This document shows positions 1 through 9,444 of a DNA stretch of 64,000 nucleotides, piece by piece (the first letter of the stretch is position 1; each line of letters starts with the position of its first letter). The stretch covers positions 284,818-348,817 of the forward strand of contig UCJA01000006.1 of the NCBI GenBank assembly GCA_900472675.1. Reading direction: 5' to 3'. The position numbers were made by a program, and so were the translations under genes. The notes beneath the pieces were generated by a model. It had not been told where the DNA came from, did not search any database, and saw only the letters and a program-made list of their open reading frames with translations. Source of the DNA: Hyphomicrobiales bacterium. GTDB lineage: Bacteria > Pseudomonadota > Alphaproteobacteria > Rhizobiales > Rhizobiaceae.

Positions 1-1547
1 ACGTTCGCCGGATCCTCCATGTATTCGTTGAAGCGCGGGTCACCTTGCTTGATCACTTGGGTGCAGCCGTACCGAAACCACGCCCGCAGTACCGTCTTCC
101 TAACGTTCCCCCACCGGTTCCCTCGTAGTGTTCCTGTGTCGAAAGCTATAACAGCCGTGGCGTACGCCAGAGCAAGAGGTTGGGCTCGGCGATACTCGAT
201 CTCACCGGCGTCACAAGCCCCGAACCCTCCCGCCTTGAGAAACTCTTCCATTGCCTCCTTAAGAAGGTTGAGAAATGCGGGGTAATCTCCGTTGACGCGT
301 TGCAAGATGTTCCGGATGAAGCGTCGGGCCAAGAGCCCGTGGTTGGACTGAATCACAGCAATGACCTCGGTCATTGCCTCGGCAACTGACTTGAAGCCAT
401 CGGGCACGGTATCAAAAAACCGGGTGTCGCGTTCGGGCATGCTGAAGGAGATCAAGCGCACACCCAAAGCCTCCTGCCCTTCCGGCGATGAGGCGAGGAT
501 CGTCTTCATTGGATCGTTCGAACTAGAAAGTACAGTTAGCGAATGGCTCGCGGCACTTTCCCCCGTCCTTGCACGCCCCATCCCAGACGACATGCGGAAT
601 ACCACGTCAGAAATAACCTCACCCCGCCGCTTGAGATCGCGATGAGCCAATGTCGCCTCGTCGAGGATCAGAAGGTGGTTGTTAAAGTCCCTGAAATAGT
701 CCTCGATCTTCTGCTCAGTCATGCTCCAGCGACGAGCATATCCGTTTTGCCGATGAGGCCGTCCCCAGATCGAGCCGGCAACGCCGCTGGTCAAGGCAGT
801 TTTGTAGGATGTGCTCCGACCGACAAGATCAACCATCATGTTTTCATCATTGTAGCCCGCCGCCGCCAAGAACGGCTTCAACGCTTCCGAAAGGCCGACG
901 AAGAAAACAGTGAGGGGGATGGCCTGATTGCGAAGTACGGACGAAACGGCTTTCTCGTAAACGCGCAGCTTTCCGATGCGGTCGAAGCCGCCGGGGTTAT
1001 TGGTCAGAGAATACACCCGAAGCGAAGGCGCACAGGTTATTACGTCGCCATTACCGTAGTGGAAATACCGAGGAATAGGGCGCTGCTCGAAACCTCGACG
1101 GGTCGCAACCACACTCTCAGGGTCTTCCACCGGATTATGGATCTTCTCCCAAACTGCGGCTTTTTCCGCTTTGTCGGTTGCAAGAATACCGATCCCAGAC
1201 AGCACGCTCATGACCTTGCTATGACTTGCTGTCACGTCCTCGGCAGGCAGGATACGGTAGTTGTCCCGCGCCGCAACGAGGTAGTAGAGATGCCCGCTGT
1301 CCCCCTTCAACAGCGTGATGCGAAGTTCGCTGATTGGCACACGGAGGCTCTGCGCCGACAAGTCCTTTGAACTGCTTGCCGTTGCCAAAACCGGGCCTAG
1401 GCCCGGTTTCGTACGATGGGCATGCACCGTCACCTGATCGGGGACCCTACGAGGTGCAGTTGCCAACCCCTCATCGCCAACGCCGCCTTTGAAGCGTTCG
1501 GCATCGAGGTATACCCGCTTAACCCCAGACTTCTTGTTGCCGTTCAT
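1..1547 (-). CDS. DUF927-like P-loop ATPase (partial, runs off left edge)
   Basis: An open minus-strand frame starts with ATG at 1547 and continues with no stop to base 1, giving 515 residues; its C-terminus is outside the window. A Walker A-like loop GRSTSYKT lies at residues 243-250, where the usual GK is replaced by YK. A Walker B-like LLILDEAT lies near residue 296, followed by an SSNDP segment. This order resembles DUF927, a helicase/primase-associated ATPase family found in plasmids, phages and satellites. The start overlaps the stop of the upstream HUH gene as ATGA, so the two are probably translationally coupled. A replication helicase role is inferred from the family and the neighbour. 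Confidence 0.75.
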   Translation of the reverse strand, partial: MNGNKKSGVKRVYLDAERFKGGVGDEGLATAPRRVPDQVTVHAHRTKPGLGPVLATASSSKDLSAQSLRVPISELRITLLKGDSGHLYYLVAARDNYRILPAEDVTASHSKVMSVLSGIGILATDKAEKAAVWEKIHNPVEDPESVVATRRGFEQRPIPRYFHYGNGDVITCAPSLRVYSLTNNPGGFDRIGKLRVYEKAVSSVLRNQAIPLTVFFVGLSEALKPFLAAAGYNDENMMVDLVGRSTSYKTALTSGVAGSIWGRPHRQNGYARRWSMTEQKIEDYFRDFNNHLLILDEATLAHRDLKRRGEVISDVVFRMSSGMGRARTGESAASHSLTVLSSSNDPMKTILASSPEGQEALGVRLISFSMPERDTRFFDTVPDGFKSVAEAMTEVIAVIQSNHGLLARRFIRNILQRVNGDYPAFLNLLKEAMEEFLKAGGFGACDAGEIEYRRAQPLALAYATAVIAFDTGTLRGNRWGNVRKTVLRAWFRYGCTQVIKQGDPRFNEYMEDPAN

Positions 1548-2407
1548 GCCAATGCTCCGATCATGGTTGCCATTTCAAGCCTCATAAACCGCGATGTGAT
1601 CGGCTCGGCGAAGCCACCAAACTGGATCAAGTGCGTGATCGGCACGCTCGCCATACAGCGGAGCCAATGTGCTTCTTCATCGGCTGGCATACGGTTCGGA
1701 TTGCGGGATCGACGTCCGTCCGAGAGGGGATACTGAACCCGGTCCTGAGCCTTCATTTTAGTCAGGTAACCGAGGATGTTTCCAACTTCTTCGGTCGCAA
1801 CATGCTTAACCTTCACCGGTTTGTCCCGACCACGCGCAGAGCGCGGCAACCGGACACGAAACGCAGTTTTCAAAGCGTGCTTAGGAACGCCGCCGACGAG
1901 GATGTGGGCATGCGGTTCAAAAGTGTACTCATCATCGAGACTGCGATCTCCGGACATTTCATATCCGGCGACAAAGACTGGGGTAAAACCTTCAGAGCGG
2001 AGGGATTGCATGGCTGCACGGACTTTGCGGCGCGGAGGTTCGAACGCATCGGCGGTGGCCACCTCTGGCGCAACGCGCCAACGCTTGTCAGCAACGGTCA
2101 CAAGGAAGAACTCGACCTCAGTACTGGCAAGAGCAGGAAGGACCTCAGCAACAATGAAGAGCTGGAGGCGTCCCCATTCAAACCGGCATGCAGCACTAAG
2201 GCGACCCCGGTAGAGGTCATCCCAGCAGGGATGAACGGACGATGCGCAGTTAGAGAGGAGTGTCAGACGACGAGCTTGCTCACGGGGCAAGGCGCCCGAC
2301 CTGAACTCAGACTTCGGCATCTGGTTCTTGATGAGACGGTCGATGGCGATGGAATTGATATCCATCCACCTGTCAGTTGTCATGTTGGGAGGCAGAGAAG
2401 GCAGCAT
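1544..2407 (-). CDS. Putative HUH endonuclease / replication initiator
   Basis: A 287-residue protein with the three landmarks of rolling-circle Rep proteins in order: a hydrophobic strand FFLVTV near residues 100-105, an HUH motif in PHAHILVGG (His166 and His168), and a YLTK motif (Tyr214 to Lys217) that could hold the nicking tyrosine. Such enzymes nick one DNA strand and stay bound to its 5' end to start replication or transfer. A Shine-Dalgarno-like AAAGGAA precedes the start. It sits just upstream of, and overlaps by four bases, a DUF927-type ATPase, as expected for an initiator-helicase pair. The exact Rep family cannot be fixed by eye. Confidence 0.6.
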   Translation of the reverse strand: MLPSLPPNMTTDRWMDINSIAIDRLIKNQMPKSEFRSGALPREQARRLTLLSNCASSVHPCWDDLYRGRLSAACRFEWGRLQLFIVAEVLPALASTEVEFFLVTVADKRWRVAPEVATADAFEPPRRKVRAAMQSLRSEGFTPVFVAGYEMSGDRSLDDEYTFEPHAHILVGGVPKHALKTAFRVRLPRSARGRDKPVKVKHVATEEVGNILGYLTKMKAQDRVQYPLSDGRRSRNPNRMPADEEAHWLRCMASVPITHLIQFGGFAEPITSRFMRLEMATMIGALA

Positions 2408-2572
2408 TGTAAGTTCCTTTGGACACGGGCTCGCGTTCAGAGGGCTGGCGGCTCTCCGGCGGCGGCGTTGGCGATGAGGGGTTGGGTTAAGGCGTGGCTC
2501 AACGAGCCTGAGAGATAGCAGCTCAACCGCGTCGCAAGTGCTTTACGCGACGCGGCATTGCTTTGAGGCAGG

Positions 2573-2827
2573 CTAGAGTTCGCCGTTGTCAATCTTGGCA
2601 AGAAGTGCGTGGATGTCTTCTGCCCGCCAAACTGTTACCCGGGGGGAAATCTTCCTTGACTTGGGATAACGACCCTCGCGGACGCCCTGCCAAAAGCCTG
2701 AGCGGCTGATAGGCAGAGGGCCGACTGGGCTGAGGATTTGCTTCAAGCGAACGTAGCCGCTCTCGGGAAATTTGGACGAAGCGACCGCGTTAGCCTCTGC
2801 GATCACCTTCGACATAAGTTTCGTCAT
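2573..2827 (-). CDS. AlpA-family DNA-binding regulator
   Basis: An 84-residue protein. The middle carries a winged-helix turn of the AlpA/excisionase type: an LKQIL helix, PISRSGFWQGV, then GRYPKSRKISPRVTVWRAEDI near the C-terminus. AlpA proteins activate integrase or excision genes in satellites and cryptic prophages. The start at 2827 is preferred because CGGAGC lies just upstream; the frame stays open to 2935, so a 120-residue form is possible. Position next to the integrase module and the replication genes fits a control role. Confidence 0.65.
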   Translation of the reverse strand: MTKLMSKVIAEANAVASSKFPESGYVRLKQILSPVGPLPISRSGFWQGVREGRYPKSRKISPRVTVWRAEDIHALLAKIDNGEL

Positions 2828-2944
2828 GTTTGCTCCGTGTTGTTTGTGTTGAACACGCTGCAAACTTGGTCCAATCAGATCCAACATACCATTTGCCCGA
2901 ACTCGTATCGGACAGTCCGGGGGCGCTACGGACATAGCGATTTA

Positions 2945-3919
2945 CTAGGTACGCTTGCTCTCTTTGTTGATCTTTTTCAGCAGGAACGCTTCCCTGATCA
3001 GGCTCTCATGTTCTGATGAATAAACCGGCGGTGAAAACCTCTTTCCAGCGAACGGCATCAATGGCTTGAGGTTTACCTCATACTGATCGTCATCGCTGCC
3101 GAGCTTGCTCAAAACCAAATCACAAAAGTACCGCGCGCGACTAAGCCACTCACCGAGTTTGGGCAAAAATTCCTTCGCCCGAATTTCTGATGAGAGAATG
3201 GCATCTAGCAAAGTTTCGCCCCGGCTCTTTATTGTCGAAGCCGCATAGAGCAGCGCAAGTGACTGATCATTCTGAGTCCAGCGGTCAAGCAATGTAGACC
3301 TGACGGACTTGCCCTTGTTCATAGATGTTAAAGCGATCACCGCACGTCGCTGACTGACGGCATGATATTTTGCAGGATCGTGGCAATCCATCGCAGCGAA
3401 GTGCAGCACGCCGCATGCCTTAGCTAATTGTCGTATACTGCCAGCTTGCGCGTAATGCCAATCCTGAAGGTATTCTCGCGAGATCGACGTTGCCAACGCC
3501 TTATGCCCACCTAGGGGGTAGAAGATGTCCGTAAGGAAATCTTCGCCGGCTAGGATGTACCGAACGACAAAATCCTTCTGAAGTGGACTGAGATGCCTTA
3601 GGGCCTTGTCGCCTTCAAGTTCCGAAAGGTAGTCAAAAACACCGTGTTGCATGAGGAGCGATCCGTAGGTGTCATCGGTAGGAGAGGTAACCCAGCCACA
3701 GATCCCAAGGAACAGCACTTCTCGGAACGAACGGTAGCCGTCAGGTGGTTCTGAGATTTCCTTGATCGCGTCGAGGGCTTTAAACCGCGAACCAAGCGCT
3801 ATATCAGCAAACGCTTTCTGCCCGTCCGGCTTCTTCGGTGTGTCTGGGCTGGCACCGCAGTCTCCAATTAGCCGAGCAAATTCTTCGAGCTGGCTTTCCC
3901 GATCACGTAATTCGACCAT
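2945..3919 (-). CDS. Protein of unknown function in integrative element
   Basis: A 324-residue soluble protein with no signal peptide or membrane segment that I can see, and no family recognised. It is mixed in charge, with a lysine/arginine-rich C-terminus. It lies between the integrase and the AlpA-like gene, all on one strand, so it belongs to the integrated element and could be a cargo or accessory gene. The start at 3919 has a GGAG about 11 bases upstream. Confidence 0.55.
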   Translation of the reverse strand: MVELRDRESQLEEFARLIGDCGASPDTPKKPDGQKAFADIALGSRFKALDAIKEISEPPDGYRSFREVLFLGICGWVTSPTDDTYGSLLMQHGVFDYLSELEGDKALRHLSPLQKDFVVRYILAGEDFLTDIFYPLGGHKALATSISREYLQDWHYAQAGSIRQLAKACGVLHFAAMDCHDPAKYHAVSQRRAVIALTSMNKGKSVRSTLLDRWTQNDQSLALLYAASTIKSRGETLLDAILSSEIRAKEFLPKLGEWLSRARYFCDLVLSKLGSDDDQYEVNLKPLMPFAGKRFSPPVYSSEHESLIREAFLLKKINKESKRT

Positions 3920-4079
3920 TCGCTCATCAACTCCTGCCGCTTATCAAGAAGATCGCCGCGACGATAAGCTGCTTCGACCTTGTTTTCGATAGTGTCGGCA
4001 GGCGCCATCTGGGCAATTTCTCGCGGAACGCCGTTGCCTCGGCCGCACAGTCAGTGCCGAACCTGTGATGTCCGCAAGA

Positions 4080-5303
4080 TCAAGAATGCAAGATCTTGGT
4101 TATATGGCTATCCCAGACCATTAGCGCATCTCTGATACGGATGTCGAGATTAGGCCGACTGTAGTGCTTTACGAGAGTCCGCGTTGTATTTCCACCACGT
4201 TGGTGTCCAATCGCTGCTGCTATTGTTTCGAGCGTGACACCAAGTTCATCTAACCCAGAGACGAAGGTGCGTCGTAGATCATGGGTGGTGAAGTGCTCAA
4301 TAGGGCGTTCGCGATGGTTCAATGCAAGTCCGATATCGTCGGACCGAAGGGCGCGGCTTTTGTCAACAGTTTGGAAAAATGCGCCCTTGGACTCATCAGC
4401 AATAAGATCTTCCACGATCGACCGGGCACGCCCCACCAATGGCCTCGTGTGCGCTTTTTTGTTCTTGGAGCGACCTGCAGGAAGTGTCCAAAATAGCTGC
4501 TCGCCCTCATGCCAGATTTCCGAAGCCTTTATGCCTGCGACTTCACCGACCCGTGCCCCTAGCAAGATCTGCAATTTCAGCACTACAACCGCATCTGGCG
4601 GCATGTTGGCGGCACCATCTTCTAGCCAAAGCCAAAGCTTTTTGAGTTCGTCTCGGCTCAGTGTGCGATCGCGTAGCGCACCATTGCCGTAAGACGGTAA
4701 CCCTGCAGCCGGATTAGCCGTTACGTAGCCTTTAGCTACGCCCCATTTAAACATTGCATCAACGACTTGGCGGCGCTTTTCCGCCTCTCTCGGATATTTA
4801 GCTGATACAGCATCTAAGTGCTCTGCAATATCGCGCCTGCTGACCACGTGCACCGGCTTAGCTAAGCTGTTTGCCATCGCCCTTCCGAGGCGTCGCTCTA
4901 TTTCTTTGGCTGTTCTCAGGGCGCCTCCTCTACGGTTCGGACTAGCAATGTCGCGGCTGTAAACCGCTATCAGATCTGCAGTCGTAACCAACTTCTCCTG
5001 CGCCTCTCGCTTCAGTCGCTCCGTGGCGATCAGATCTATGCCTAATCGCGCGGCCTTCACTATGTCTGCTGCACGTTCTCGCGCATTAGCTAAGTCCAAT
5101 CCGTTTTTCCCCTCAGGATCACACGTCCCCAAAGATGTACTAAGGATCTTCCCTCGCTTTATCCTCACGGTCACGTTCCAAGTTCGTCCGCCATCCTGAG
5201 CGACACGAACGCGTAGACCATCCTGCTTAGCATCACCTACGTAGTACGGAATCTCAGCCGGCTTAAGGTTGGTGATCAGGAGCGACGTCAACGGCTTCTT
5301 CAT
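4080..5303 (-). CDS. P4-type tyrosine integrase
   Basis: A site-specific recombinase of 407 residues. The N-terminus (about 1-95) matches the DUF4102 arm-type domain of P4-like integrases. A SAM-like core-binding domain covers about 105-205, and the catalytic domain carries Arg251 (GARVGE), His341 and Arg344 (HDLRR), His367 (IGHQ) and Tyr381 (HYSR). All key residues are present, so it should be active. The start at 5303 is chosen because GGAGGAG lies just upstream; the frame opens further to 5324. It is the outermost gene of the left element, close to the proposed junction with the glycosyltransferase remnant. Confidence 0.92.
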   Translation of the reverse strand: MKKPLTSLLITNLKPAEIPYYVGDAKQDGLRVRVAQDGGRTWNVTVRIKRGKILSTSLGTCDPEGKNGLDLANARERAADIVKAARLGIDLIATERLKREAQEKLVTTADLIAVYSRDIASPNRRGGALRTAKEIERRLGRAMANSLAKPVHVVSRRDIAEHLDAVSAKYPREAEKRRQVVDAMFKWGVAKGYVTANPAAGLPSYGNGALRDRTLSRDELKKLWLWLEDGAANMPPDAVVVLKLQILLGARVGEVAGIKASEIWHEGEQLFWTLPAGRSKNKKAHTRPLVGRARSIVEDLIADESKGAFFQTVDKSRALRSDDIGLALNHRERPIEHFTTHDLRRTFVSGLDELGVTLETIAAAIGHQRGGNTTRTLVKHYSRPNLDIRIRDALMVWDSHITKILHS

Positions 5304-5481
5304 GGGGCTCCTCCTAGCTTGCACTGCAGCTATAGCAACTTGCTAGCAACAAATCGACTGGCTTTAGCTGACCATGCTGCACTAATTCGGACTGCCCGGG
5401 GTGTTGTATTTTAAAATGACTATTTTTTTTCAATAGGTTATGACTTTATGACGGTCTGCATGACTTCTGATGGACAACTGA

Positions 5482-5931
5482 CCCAAGGGCTGGTGTCAGA
5501 CGTGGCTGGTGCTGATGCGTGACCCGGCGCGGCTGGCAGGTGAAATGGGGTTCGGCGCCTTCCTGATCTTCCATCTGATGGTGGGCGGCATGCTGGTCTC
5601 CTCGCTGCTGCATCCGCTGATCATCGTGTTTCTGGGGCTTGGGGTGATCTCCCTGCTGCAGGCGCCGGCTGTCGGCATCCCGCCTCTTACCCTGGCGCTG
5701 TTCGTGATGGACTTCGTCAACATCCTCGGCAGCTACCTGATCTTCCTCGGGCTTGGGATCGGATCGATGATCGACCACGAGAAGCGGCTGATCGGCCGGC
5801 GCTGGGCCATGGTGCCGTTCTACTGGATGCTGACTTCCTATGCCGCGTGGCGCGCCGTGCTGGAGCTGCACAGCAAACCTTTCTTCTGGAGCAAGACGCC
5901 GCATCAGCCGGTGAAACGCAAACCAGATTAG
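5482..5931 (+). pseudogene. C-terminal remnant of a family 2 glycosyltransferase
   Basis: About 149 codons that match the end of membrane GT2 enzymes of the cellulose-synthase-like type: KGWCQTW follows where the conserved QxxRW should stand, then two or three membrane segments, then the typical ending AWRAVLEL...PFFWSKTPH. The whole catalytic N-terminus and the RW of QxxRW are missing. A stop at 5479-5481 precedes the homologous part. The break lies about 180 bases from the integrase start, so the gene was probably split by the left element. A shorter product starting at GTG 5509 is possible but would lack the catalytic domain. Confidence 0.7.
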
Positions 5932-5941
5932 CGCTTCAGGG

Positions 5942-8266
5942 CTAGGCTGCGCGGTGCCAGCCAGCCCAGGACTGGAGGTCTGGGCGGCTCAAGGGGCGGC
6001 TGAACAGGTAGCCCTGGAATTCATCACAGCCGATGCCCCTTAGAAGTGCTGCCTGTTGTTCCGTCTCGACCCCTTCCGCGGTGACCGTCATATCCAGACC
6101 ATGGGCAATGTCGCGGACGGCGCGCACGATGATCTGGCAGTCCGGCCGGTCCGAAAGATCTGCAATGAAGGACTTGTCGATCTTGATCTTGTCAAAGGGA
6201 AAGACCCTGAGGTAGCCGAGGGAAGAATAGCCGGTACCGAAATCATCCAGCGCGATGCGCACGCCGAGGGCGCGGATGCGCCTCAGGATGTCGAGGGCGC
6301 CCGAGACATCCTCCACCAGCAGGCTCTCCGTCACCTCGATCTCAAATCGGGATGGCGGCAGGCCGGTGCGCAGCAGAATGGCCAGAATCCGGTCCGGCAG
6401 GTCGCGATCGCGGAACTGCACGGGAGAGACATTGACGGCAACCCGGCGCGCGTCCGGCCATAGAACGGCGGTCCGGCAAGCTTCCTCCATGATCCAGTCG
6501 CCCATCGGCACGATCAGGCCCGTGGCCTCGGCCAGGGGAATGAAATCTGCCGGAGAAATGGTGCCCCTCTCTGCATGGTGCCAGCGCACCAGGGCCTCGC
6601 AGCCGGTAACCACGCCCGTCGACGCGTCGATGAAGGGCTGGAAGACCAGCTGCAGTTCCTTTCGGGCCAGCGCCTGGCGCAGGTCATGCGCGAGACGGTT
6701 TCGCGTCTGGACCTGGAGGTCCATCTCCGCACCGAAAATGCGGAACGTTCCGCGTCCGTCGCGCTTGGCGCGGTAGAGGGCCGCATCGGCGTTCTTGAGA
6801 AGATCGGTCGACGTCAGGCCATCCCTCGGAGCAAAAACCACGCCGATACTGGCGCCGACCGAGAGCTCGAAGCGGTCGATTTCCACATGCGCTTCGACGC
6901 GCTTCAGCACCTCCAGGCAGAGGGCCTCGACCCGGTCCGGCTCGCAATCGAAGGTCAGCATCGTGAATTCATCGCCCCCGAAGCGGGCGACCAGGCTAGT
7001 GGGCGCGGATGCGGCCTGCGCGAGGCGGCCGGCGATTTCCACCAGGAAGGCGTCGCCTGCCGGATGCCCGTAGCAATCGTTGATCGGCTTGAAGCCATCC
7101 AGATCGATGCTGAGGAGGGCAAAGGGTCGGCCAGACTGCTGCGCCGCCTCCAGCGCAGAGGAGAAATTCGTGCGGTTGGGCAGGTCGGTCAGAGCATCGT
7201 AGAGCGCCAGATGGCGCACCTGCTGTTCGGCCTGCTGGGAGGCGGTGACGTCGGACATGACCCCCCTGAAGCCGGTAAAAAGCCCTCCTGCCCCGGGGAT
7301 GGGACGCCCCGAGATCGCGAACCAGCGCTGCGCGCCCTCGATCGTGATGGGGACCACATGATCCCGGAAAGAGCGGTTTGCCTGCAGTTTTGCAAGAAGG
7401 TCGGTAACCGCCGATGCGTTTTCCGGCCGCAGCCTGTCCTCGAGCATCAGTCCGAGATGCTGCCCCTCCATCGCCTCCGGCGCATGCCCGAATGCGGACG
7501 CGAAACGCGGGGACGGAAACACGATCCGCCTCTGCGCATCTGTTTGCCACAGCCAGTCGCTGGACTGGTCTTCATGTTCTCTCAGCAGCAGGCCGATCAC
7601 CTCGTTCTGCTTGGCCAGCGTCATTTCCTGGAGGACGCTATCGCGGAAGGCTTTCGAGTGCTGACGGATGAGGCTGGAGCCGCTCCCGACCGCGATGGCG
7701 TAAAGGACGAAGAGGACCAGATTGTCGAAGGTCGGCCCTGTCGATGCGGCAGCGATCCCCGTTGCCAGAAGTGCGGTCAGCATGAAGGCCATGGCAGACC
7801 GGAAGACAGGCGCATGCACGAAGCTTGCCGACCAGAAGGTGCCGATGGACAAAGCGAGCATGAACGCGAATTTCAAGCCACTCTCATGCATGATCATCCA
7901 GCTGGGGAAGCTCAGCATGGTGAACGCCGAGAGAACGGACCAGGATGCGTAGAACCAGAGCTTGCGCTCGGGCAGAAGGACCGGAGGCCCGCGGGTGGTG
8001 CGTCGCGCGAGAGCGATGCGGATCGTGCCAATGACCACGACGGCTGCAAACCAGCAGAGCGACGAGACCGGATAGGTCTGGAAGAAGAACAGGACCGAAA
8101 TGGCGGCCGCGAGGGTAAAGCTGATCAGTCCCCTTTCGACGTTCTGTTCTACCGCATAGACCTGCCGGCCCCGCAAATAGTCGTCGACATCGGACATGGA
8201 CCCCGACGGCGCATTATCCGCCGACTGCATCCCAGGCATGCTCAGATCACCATCACCGCCCCGCAT
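5942..8266 (-). CDS. Membrane GGDEF-EAL cyclic-di-GMP protein with PAS domain
   Basis: A 774-residue protein. Several hydrophobic segments occupy about residues 30-200, followed by a PAS sensor (about 230-345), a GGDEF domain with intact GGDEF near residue 430, and an EAL domain with EALVR near 556, DDFGTGYSS and AEGVET. Both the cyclase and phosphodiesterase signature residues look intact, so it may be bifunctional. The start at 8266 is chosen for the CGGAGAG just upstream; the frame is open to 8329. Its high-GC coding style matches the host flank. A long frame on the opposite strand is a shadow. Confidence 0.9.
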   Translation of the reverse strand: MRGGDGDLSMPGMQSADNAPSGSMSDVDDYLRGRQVYAVEQNVERGLISFTLAAAISVLFFFQTYPVSSLCWFAAVVVIGTIRIALARRTTRGPPVLLPERKLWFYASWSVLSAFTMLSFPSWMIMHESGLKFAFMLALSIGTFWSASFVHAPVFRSAMAFMLTALLATGIAAASTGPTFDNLVLFVLYAIAVGSGSSLIRQHSKAFRDSVLQEMTLAKQNEVIGLLLREHEDQSSDWLWQTDAQRRIVFPSPRFASAFGHAPEAMEGQHLGLMLEDRLRPENASAVTDLLAKLQANRSFRDHVVPITIEGAQRWFAISGRPIPGAGGLFTGFRGVMSDVTASQQAEQQVRHLALYDALTDLPNRTNFSSALEAAQQSGRPFALLSIDLDGFKPINDCYGHPAGDAFLVEIAGRLAQAASAPTSLVARFGGDEFTMLTFDCEPDRVEALCLEVLKRVEAHVEIDRFELSVGASIGVVFAPRDGLTSTDLLKNADAALYRAKRDGRGTFRIFGAEMDLQVQTRNRLAHDLRQALARKELQLVFQPFIDASTGVVTGCEALVRWHHAERGTISPADFIPLAEATGLIVPMGDWIMEEACRTAVLWPDARRVAVNVSPVQFRDRDLPDRILAILLRTGLPPSRFEIEVTESLLVEDVSGALDILRRIRALGVRIALDDFGTGYSSLGYLRVFPFDKIKIDKSFIADLSDRPDCQIIVRAVRDIAHGLDMTVTAEGVETEQQAALLRGIGCDEFQGYLFSRPLSRPDLQSWAGWHRAA

Positions 8267-8487
8267 AGACACTCTCCGTCGCACCTGCGCCGACAGTGTC
8301 ACCGGAGCGTAAACAAGTCCCTGTAACACCTCGAATTTCAGCAGGTTATGATGGAGCAGTGTACGTTATCGTACGGAGGCGGCTTCATGTTCATCGCTGC
8401 GGGAGCGCGATGGGATCATACTCAAGCGCGCTTTTCGGTGCCGGCGTGGCGCATCGGGCTAAGCTGCTTGAAGACGCACCACAAAGG

Positions 8488-8518
8488 AAAGCCCTCGCTC
8501 CATGGGAGCAAGGGCTTT
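8488..8518 (-). terminator. Hairpin terminator after BON gene
   Basis: Arms aaagccct and agggcttt, extended inward by a further imperfect stem, enclose a short loop. The hairpin lies just past the stop of the BON gene in its direction of transcription. The T-rich tail is weak, so termination is likely but not certain. Confidence 0.5.
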
Positions 8519-8544
8519 GAATAGGCTTTTGGCATAAGGTGAGA

Positions 8545-8838
8545 CTAGGCCAGGAGCCTGAAAGGTGCAGGGGCGCCCGCAGACATCAGACGGGACATCA
8601 CCCGGCCTGCACCCACAACAGATTCAGCCACGCGCTGGACCTTCTCCGCATCGTCCACCGAGGCGACGGTGCCTTCGAGAACGACGTAGGTGCCAGTCAT
8701 ATCGACGGCAACGTTGCTGGTATCCACGCCGGACAGGTAGCTGATCTCAGCTTCAACAGCCATTCGATCACAGGAGACACCGTGGCCAACGATGTAGTCG
8801 AAGTGTGATGGGGTATATTGCGTACCGCTTAAAAACAT
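8545..8838 (-). CDS. Small BON-domain protein
   Basis: A 97-residue protein whose middle and end (about residues 25-85) match the BON fold: an alpha helix, VDMTGTYVVLEGTV strands, then DDAEKVQRVAESVVGAGRV. BON domains bind phospholipid or other surfaces, often in the envelope, but no signal peptide is visible, so this copy may be cytoplasmic. A CGGAG ribosome site precedes the start. It appears to be host DNA just outside the prophage left end. Confidence 0.75.
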   Translation of the reverse strand: MFLSGTQYTPSHFDYIVGHGVSCDRMAVEAEISYLSGVDTSNVAVDMTGTYVVLEGTVASVDDAEKVQRVAESVVGAGRVMSRLMSAGAPAPFRLLA

Positions 8839-9169
8839 CGCCTTGCTCCGTTTATGAACCGTAGATGAACAGCATGGTTAGCTGCCATTCATGTTCCAAG
8901 TAAGGCAGGCTCCGCCTCAATTGCCCCGCCAAGCCTTCACAACACGGTCACGGTTTCGGGAGCGCGTTGTCGAAGCTGCCGGCCAAGACGATGCATGAAG
9001 CGCTAGCGAATACGCGCCGGGAAAGACGTCGGTGCTTTTGACTTCACGATGAAGAAAGGAAGAGCCACGGCGATGGAGCTCCGACCAGCCACCAGCCTTG
9101 CTAGCGAGCAACGTGCGAGCGGTGCCGGCTCAACGGCGGCGATATGGGAAGGCTCAGGGATAGGAGATC
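8839..9169. other. Gene-free host stretch next to prophage end
   Basis: About 330 bases between the BON gene and the tRNA-Gly remnant. A 64-codon minus-strand frame (8917-9111) shows no recognisable protein and no good ribosome site. I see no RNA gene. It should carry the BON promoter and, in an uninterrupted chromosome, the sequence downstream of tRNA-Gly. Confidence 0.4.
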
Positions 9170-9218
9170 GCTGGAGCGGATGACAGGAGTCGAATTCTCG
9201 TATTCAGCTTGGGAAGCT
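9170..9218 (-). repeat. tRNA-Gly 3'-half remnant, proposed left attachment site
   Basis: This stretch aligns without gaps to 55002-55050, the 3' half of tRNA-Gly including the encoded CCA. The 22 bases at 9197-9218 equal 55029-55050 exactly, and the six mismatches all lie in the T-arm and acceptor part. That is expected if the original host 3' half was displaced when a phage-supplied half rebuilt the tRNA, and then decayed free of selection. Confidence 0.75.
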
Positions 9219-9444
9219 TCGAGAACCTTGAAGCAAACCAATGGAAGCGTTTCACATGCACGGAAGCCTCGCCTGAACACAATGGGCGGGGCTCATGCTA
9301 TCCCGGAGTTATGGTAGGGGCGCTTATGATAGTTGGTCTCAGCTAACTTTGAGCTATCAGACAAATTCAACGGTGAATGGGGGCTTGAATGCGCCGCAAT
9401 TTTGAGACTATGGAAAAGTCGCATCGCCCATCTGGAGCGCTTCC

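Larger units (their letters stand above)
1..5481 (-). mobile_element. Integrated element with P4-type integrase (right end only)
   Basis: All genes here lie on the minus strand: tyrosine integrase, unknown protein, AlpA-like regulator, HUH-type replication protein and DUF927-type ATPase. This order (integrase, small DNA-binding regulator, replication genes) is typical of small integrative elements and phage satellites. The right boundary is inferred near 5481, where a glycosyltransferase reading frame begins in mid-protein. The left boundary is outside the window. No capsid, portal, terminase or conjugation gene is seen in the visible part. Confidence 0.7.

Noticed and set aside
543..1370. 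275-codon plus-strand frame
   Set aside because: Shadow of the DUF927-like gene on the minus strand, which has clear ATPase motifs.
6575..8326. 583-codon plus-strand frame
   Set aside because: Antisense shadow of the GGDEF-EAL gene; high-GC third positions keep this frame open.
8917..9111. 64-codon minus-strand frame in the gap next to the prophage end
   Set aside because: No family, no ribosome site, and it lies in the stretch expected to be plain host intergenic DNA.
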